Assembly (NCBI GenBank): GCA_018701105.1
Contig: JABIWD010000006.1
Span: 1-15,377, forward strand
DNA: 15,377 nt
Reading direction: 5' to 3'
DNA from: Candidatus Uhrbacteria bacterium
Lineage (GTDB): Bacteria; Patescibacteriota; Patescibacteriia; UBA9934; UBA11717
Shown here: piece by piece, positions 11,267 through 15,377 of the stretch
Layout of the letters: every line of letters begins with the position of its first letter
Position numbering within the stretch: the stretch's first letter is position 1
Made by a program: the position numbers and the translations under genes
The notes under the pieces: model-generated
Database searches by the model: none
Told to the model about the DNA's origin: nothing
Seen by the model: only the letters and a program-made list of their open reading frames with translations

Positions 11267-13680
11267 CGAGTGAATCAGGTAGCGGACCTCAACCCGCAGA
11301 AGAATCAGCATTGGAAGAGGAGTTTTTCGGTGACGGTAAATCTCTGGAGGGTGAAGATACTGCAGGTGTGGAGTCACCTGATGATGGCACGGAGAGTGAG
11401 CCCGGAGATGTTGAAGGCGTCGAGGAGGTTGAAGAACCTACCAGTATACGCGATCGACTATTTGGCGCTTTTAGCGCTACTGCTGAACGAGTGAAAAATC
11501 GTTTCACTGGTGAAGTTAATGAGACTGACCAAGAAAGCCACGAAACATCCAAGACAGAGTTTGCCGGAGCTGTCGCTGCCGGATTAGTTGGTATTGCGAT
11601 GACAAGAACTGGAACGAAGTTTTTCGCTGACTTGCCGCAGTATGCGACTCAGAAGTATTTCACCAGCAAGGAGCGAAGCAGCATATTGTCTGCAATCGAG
11701 ACATCTGACCTGGGTCCCGAGAGTAATGACGGTGCAAGCGCGGTAGAAAGGAAGAATCAGATGATAACTGACAGGATTAATGAGTCCACGTTTCTTACAG
11801 AGGGCAAGAAAGCGGAGCTTATTGGGCGGTTGACTGGTATAACAGAAAAATACTCAGGGGAGTTTGCAAACTTGGAGGAAGACCGTAATCAGGAGTTCGC
11901 AGAGGCGCTAGAGGAATCTATACAGTCCCGTATTTCTAATACGGCAATGCTAAAAGAAACGCTCAATACGGCCTTGATCGCAACAGGGATTGCTTCTTTG
12001 CGTACTGTGGGTTATTCGGCCGTGGCGTTGTACGAGAGACACAAGAAAGTATCGTCCGAAATGAAAGAGGGCAAGAGAGAGGGTAATTACTTTAGCGAGT
12101 TGGTTGCAGGCGGCGCAAAGGAAACGTGGAGCGACCTTACAAAGGGTGGCGATGGTGAGACACTGATGAAGCGTAACATTACGCGTGCTAAGGCCGCGGG
12201 CATTCTGTTGCGTGGTGCTGCTATGGGTCATTTGGCTGGCGCAGAGATTTTCAGTGACGAGAATATTATGGGTGCCATTAACAAGTCGGTGGAAGTATTC
12301 CAGGAGCAGGGCGTTGCTGGAGGTTTTACGGAGCATTTTGGCGATCATTTTGGAGAATTGCTTGGGGGCGGTGATGATGAGGAGTCGAGTGCCGAGGGAG
12401 GTGATGATGATCATCATGAGGATTTTGAATCGGATGAACTCGCTGAGGATCCTGAGACAGGGGAAGCTTATGTGGATCAAGGACCAGAACAGCTCGCGGC
12501 AGAAGTTGATGAGGATTCGCCAGAGATTACGGTTTTGCACGGTGACGAGCTTGAGCGCGCAACCGTCGGTGCAGATTCTGGACATAACAGTATCACTGCA
12601 TTGCTCAAGAACCAGATCATGTCTGATCCAGAGAAGTTTGGGTATGAGGGCGATCCTGACGATCTCAACGACTGGGCGGCGGATCAGGCCACAGAGGTTG
12701 CACGTAGCGAAGGATTGTTGAGTGCGACCGGCGATGTGCGTCTGACTTCAGGATCGATCGACAATTTGATCGTACAGGCAACGGAAAAGGACGGTGAGAT
12801 TGGAGTACATTTTATAGATTCAAATACAGGTAAGCCTCTTGACGTGGATGGGCTTCAAGACGCTGGGTATACGTATGAGCATAGCTCAGGAGCTGCAGAG
12901 GAGGTTGCCTCTGTAGCAACGGAGCGGCCGGATGTGGAGGTCGGTGTCGATCTGGACGTAGAGGGTGAAATAGCGGCACGTGAAGGCGATCTGGAAGCAG
13001 CAGAGGCCGAGTACGCAAAACTCGATAGCAAGCTAACTGAACTTGAGTCATCCATAGCGAGTGGCGAGTTGACTGATGAGGCGGACATGGTTGCTGCGCA
13101 AGCTGAGGCAGAGACGTTGATTGAGGAATTCGAAGCTATAGAAGACGAATTAGATTCCATAGAAGACCATCTCGATGATCTTATCGCGTGGTCAGAAAGT
13201 CCTCTAGAGGATGGAGAGACATTTGAAGAGTGGAAGGAGACTCGGGCTATGGCTGCCGAGGTCGCTTCGAGTGAGGCGGTTGAGGATGTTTATGAATCGG
13301 GTGATGCATTCGATGATGAAATTGTCGAGGTGGTTGAAGATACTTATGCTAGTAGCGATGAAATATTTGAAACAATATTCGCAACTCCTAGGATTGATGA
13401 TACTGGCAAATCAATGAACTTAATGCTTGCATTCGAGAAATCGGTTGGTGAGGCTAGAGAGGCCGCATTGAATGCATTTGCACAGCATGAGATAGGCACA
13501 TTGTTCAAAGACGGCTATTTGGTAAAGAAGGGCGACGGGCTAGAGTATAATGGACGATGGATGGATTTCGCTAATCCAACTGAGAATGCAGATGGAAGTA
13601 TGGACTTCAAAGTGCGCGCAGAAGGGATTATAACGGTGGTAAAGGTATCAAAGAAGATCATGGATAGAGTGAGAGGATAA
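11263..13680 (+). CDS. Large acidic protein of unknown function, 805 residues
   Basis: Third and main gene of the operon. It has no signal peptide. Residues 1-60 are a disordered Glu/Asp/Ser tract. A mainly helical region (61-330) holds three weakly hydrophobic Gly/Ala-rich helices near 98-116, 233-257 and 309-330 that might touch or cross a membrane. A second Asp/Glu/Gly linker with DDDHHEDFES lies at 367-420. A small mixed domain spans about 421-540, with HGDELERA and later a strand set GEIGVHFID. Residues 566-642 form an acidic coiled coil. A C-terminal domain (about 715-805) with LVKKGDGLEYNGRW ends the protein. I recall similar unannotated modules in CPR proteins but cannot name a family. 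A bidirectional terminator follows. Confidence 0.78.
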   Translation: MTSESGSGPQPAEESALEEEFFGDGKSLEGEDTAGVESPDDGTESEPGDVEGVEEVEEPTSIRDRLFGAFSATAERVKNRFTGEVNETDQESHETSKTEFAGAVAAGLVGIAMTRTGTKFFADLPQYATQKYFTSKERSSILSAIETSDLGPESNDGASAVERKNQMITDRINESTFLTEGKKAELIGRLTGITEKYSGEFANLEEDRNQEFAEALEESIQSRISNTAMLKETLNTALIATGIASLRTVGYSAVALYERHKKVSSEMKEGKREGNYFSELVAGGAKETWSDLTKGGDGETLMKRNITRAKAAGILLRGAAMGHLAGAEIFSDENIMGAINKSVEVFQEQGVAGGFTEHFGDHFGELLGGGDDEESSAEGGDDDHHEDFESDELAEDPETGEAYVDQGPEQLAAEVDEDSPEITVLHGDELERATVGADSGHNSITALLKNQIMSDPEKFGYEGDPDDLNDWAADQATEVARSEGLLSATGDVRLTSGSIDNLIVQATEKDGEIGVHFIDSNTGKPLDVDGLQDAGYTYEHSSGAAEEVASVATERPDVEVGVDLDVEGEIAAREGDLEAAEAEYAKLDSKLTELESSIASGELTDEADMVAAQAEAETLIEEFEAIEDELDSIEDHLDDLIAWSESPLEDGETFEEWKETRAMAAEVASSEAVEDVYESGDAFDDEIVEVVEDTYASSDEIFETIFATPRIDDTGKSMNLMLAFEKSVGEAREAALNAFAQHEIGTLFKDGYLVKKGDGLEYNGRWMDFANPTENADGSMDFKVRAEGIITVVKVSKKIMDRVRG

Positions 13681-13692
13681 GTTAAGGCAAAG

Positions 13693-13736
13693 AAAAACCA
13701 CCCCGCCTCTCACGAGAGGCGGGGGGGGTTTATTTT
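13693..13736. terminator. Bidirectional terminator with G8 run
   Basis: A 10-bp stem CCCCGCCTCT/AGAGGCGGGG (13701-13710 with 13715-13724, CACG loop) extends through AAACC/GGTTT with a small internal loop and is flanked by A5 and T-rich sequence. It separates two convergent genes. The 3' arm contains eight G in a row (13721-13728), more than pairing requires. Confidence 0.9.
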
Positions 13737-13740
13737 ACAA

Positions 13741-14604
13741 TTATTTTTCTTTGAGTAGCGCTTCAATGATAGATGCAAGATCGTACATTCCAGACTTGTC
13801 GTTAGGCGCGTAGAAGTCGCCTACGGACCGTGCAAAGTCATAAACCTGATCTGGGTGCTGGCGGAGCCATGCGATGGCTTCCTCCTGGTGACCCTCTGAC
13901 CCTCTGAAATTCTCTAGTATTCCAGCAAGTTCTGGATGCGGCCCTTCAACTACAGGGTCATTTACTTCAGCTGCAGGCTCAGCTTGTTCTGGAGACTCAA
14001 GGTGTTCCCTTATCAGTGCCACTACTTCATTGTGAAGTTCTGGGTCGTACTGCACGCCACCTTCAGACACATGAGCAAGAGCAGATTTTAAGAGCATCCC
14101 TTTGACCTCGGGGTCATCGATTGCCTTTAATCCGGCGATCTTGGCTCGAAGTCGATCACCAAGGGCTCCATTAGATTCTACGATAGCTAGAGCCGTTAAT
14201 CCAAAGTCTTTCCCGTCTGATTCTACGCTACGTTGCACCGCTTCCTCAAGGCTCGCATAAACGCGTTCTCCATCAACCATGACTGCATCAAAGAGACCCT
14301 TCTCCGCGGCGACTCTTAAGAAGTCCAACACGGCACCAGCCTTTTCAACGTACTTACCAAAGTCTTCATGATCATAAGAAGATAGCTCTCCTCTTATGGA
14401 ACCTTGCACCAACTTTAAGTTATACGCCTCGTCCATACCTCCTCCGAAGGGCTGTACGAATAGTCCGCGTACACCCCCGATGAACTCTCCAGAAAGAGCG
14501 CCGGTAAAATCATTGGCAAATTCGTTGAATGCTTCAAGAGTTTCTGGGGATCGCGCTCGGTCCGGCTGTTGAGCTACTGGCTTATCGGCGGTGTCTCTCA
14601 TCAT
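13741..14604 (-). CDS. Unknown 287-residue soluble protein
   Basis: I do not recognise this protein. It has no signal peptide or membrane helix and is moderately acidic. It seems to have two helical domains joined by a Pro/Glu/Ala linker (about 208-226, with SPEQAEPAAEV). The first (20-205) has a Gly-rich segment GGVRGLFVQPFGGG (43-56). The second (226-287) contains AIAWLRQHPDQVYDFARSV. The gene is convergent with the 805-residue protein gene and shares its terminator. Two ATG codons adjoin (14604 and 14601); either could be used. Tandem -10 boxes lie upstream. Acidic, linker-bearing style resembles the operon opposite, so a functional tie is possible but unproven. Confidence 0.72.
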   Translation of the reverse strand: MMRDTADKPVAQQPDRARSPETLEAFNEFANDFTGALSGEFIGGVRGLFVQPFGGGMDEAYNLKLVQGSIRGELSSYDHEDFGKYVEKAGAVLDFLRVAAEKGLFDAVMVDGERVYASLEEAVQRSVESDGKDFGLTALAIVESNGALGDRLRAKIAGLKAIDDPEVKGMLLKSALAHVSEGGVQYDPELHNEVVALIREHLESPEQAEPAAEVNDPVVEGPHPELAGILENFRGSEGHQEEAIAWLRQHPDQVYDFARSVGDFYAPNDKSGMYDLASIIEALLKEK

Positions 14605-14622
14605 ACAAGAACGTTACATGTG

Positions 14623-14646
14623 ATTATAGATACTCACATTGTAGCA
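14623..14646 (-). promoter_or_regulatory. Tandem -10 boxes upstream of the 287-residue protein gene
   Basis: The - strand reads TGCTACAAT (14646-14638) and then TATAAT (14628-14623). Either could act; the second leaves a leader of about 11-12 nt. They sit in the 57-base gap after the flavoprotein gene, so the 287-residue gene need not depend on read-through. Confidence 0.55.
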
Positions 14647-14661
14647 TACGAGTACACGGTA

Positions 14662-15377
14662 TTATGACCCAGCATCAGACCCGGCAATCCACCCAGACAT
14701 CCAACAGAGCTGGAGAGAAAATCCTCCCGATGGTCTGTTGATGTTGATAGTGTCGCCAATCAAGTAAAGGTTTGGGAAAAGTTTTGATGCCATGCTGTTA
14801 AAGTCCACCTCCTCGGGGCTTACGCCGCCATCTGCGACTATTGAGTACGCGAATCCCATAGTGTCGGTGATGGGGAATTGGAGACCCTTTAACAGACTCA
14901 CGAGCTGTAGACGTTGCTTCTTTGAAACTGAGCTCGACTTGAGCTCGCCGACGTCCGATCCAAGAGACTCGACGATAGCATCACCAAGTTTCTTTTGTAC
15001 GAGTTCCTTCATGATTCCTTTGAGTAGTTTCTTCGGGTTTTTCTCGAGAATTCTTTGCACCATTTTATCGAGCTCCTTTGCGGATCGATTCGGGTAGAGG
15101 TCGATGGATGCTGCTATCGGACCGGCTTTCAGAAGATCCTTTGCGATCCGTGCCGCGTTGATGACGGTTGGTCCTGATATTCCAAAGTGTGTAAACAGGA
15201 CTCTTCCAGAAACCTCGTGCTTAATCTCGTCATCCTGCAAAAATCGTAGTGTGATGTTATCTACGGTTGTTCCAGTTAGACGATGTACCCAAGAAGTTGG
15301 AGACTTGAGAGGGACGAGGCTTGGGTCAGGATCCTTCACTGTATGCCCGATCGCACTCAATATCGACAACCACTCGC
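14662..15377 (-). CDS. HI0933-family FAD-dependent oxidoreductase, C-terminal part
   Basis: The window edge cuts the gene; the N-terminal FAD-binding Rossmann part lies outside. The frame stays open through 15377, so the Met-like codon at 15369 is internal, not a start. What is visible is the rest of the insert domain and the C-terminal return to the flavin fold. PSLVPL lies close to the cut, FTHFGISGPTVI marks the HI0933 (YhiN-like, aminoacetone oxidase) family, and LYLIGDTININRPSGGFSLQLCWMSG is its C-terminal FAD signature, with the GDT, the Gly-Gly pair and SG. Family members are flavoproteins of poorly known substrate. The stop is 57 bases upstream of the next gene on the same strand. Confidence 0.9.
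   Translation of the reverse strand, partial: EWLSILSAIGHTVKDPDPSLVPLKSPTSWVHRLTGTTVDNITLRFLQDDEIKHEVSGRVLFTHFGISGPTVINAARIAKDLLKAGPIAASIDLYPNRSAKELDKMVQRILEKNPKKLLKGIMKELVQKKLGDAIVESLGSDVGELKSSSVSKKQRLQLVSLLKGLQFPITDTMGFAYSIVADGGVSPEEVDFNSMASKLFPNLYLIGDTININRPSGGFSLQLCWMSGWIAGSDAGS

Noticed and set aside
11950..12585. 211-residue frame on the minus strand within the large acidic protein gene
   Set aside because: Shadow of the 805-residue gene: odd composition, no promoter, no motifs, while the plus frame is continuous and coupled to its neighbours.
12185..12721. 178-residue plus-strand frame inside the large protein gene
   Set aside because: Out-of-frame shadow, Arg/Leu-rich, no initiation signal.
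1..15377. TGA recoded as glycine (Gracilibacteria/SR1 code)
   Set aside because: TGA ends the kinase gene and the 105-residue gene at sensible places, and no gene needs read-through of TGA to keep its domains.

Overview
The window looks like part of a Patescibacteria (CPR) chromosome, probably Parcubacteria-like. This assignment is inference. The grounds are short compact genes, ribosomal proteins with the look of that group, two small lipoproteins, a high share of unrecognised proteins, few Shine-Dalgarno sequences, and a G-C palindromic repeat (about 3541-3597) that resembles repeats I recall from CPR genomes. TGA is used as a normal stop, for example at 10451-10453 and 11264-11266, so this is not the recoded Gracilibacteria/SR1 type.

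Layout. 4-300: tRNA-Tyr(GUA) followed by a run of hairpins that carry repeated CCACGT/ACGTGG half-sites. 370-731: a strong promoter, a 27-residue basic peptide and ribosomal protein bL33. 737-1459 (-): a LOG-family protein, divergent from a MerT-like membrane protein (1549-1926). 1960-3505 (-): an MFS transporter followed by a small lipoprotein. 3541-3597: the palindromic repeat. 3674-4589 (+): a small CCHH zinc-finger protein with an Ala/Pro/Glu tail, an unknown 118-residue protein, and ribosomal protein bL28. 4620-7372 (-): an operon of PIF1-like helicase, polytopic membrane protein and PmtA-like methyltransferase. 7381-7482: a 38-bp-arm inverted repeat. 7556-7997 (-): a YbjQ-family protein and a 38-residue single-pass membrane protein. 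8088-8696 (-): a lipoprotein. 8849-10453 (+): a Hanks-type Ser/Thr kinase with a PEGA domain. 10608-13680 (+): a tightly coupled three-gene operon of unrecognised acidic and helical proteins. 13741-14604 (-): another unrecognised soluble protein, convergent with that operon. 14662-15377 (-): the C-terminal part of a HI0933-family flavoprotein, cut by the window edge.

Three things stand out. First, at least five genes have a -10 box, usually of the extended TGn type, only 6-9 nt from the start codon. This implies leaderless or nearly leaderless mRNAs, and the pattern corrects two start sites. Second, the kinase is visibly richer in G+C than its neighbours, has its own promoter, a proper Shine-Dalgarno and its own terminator, and has a domain order typical of Myxococcota-like bacteria, so it looks like a recent acquisition. 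Third, the kinase sits beside the three-gene operon, which I cannot assign to any known system and which is the best candidate here for something undescribed.
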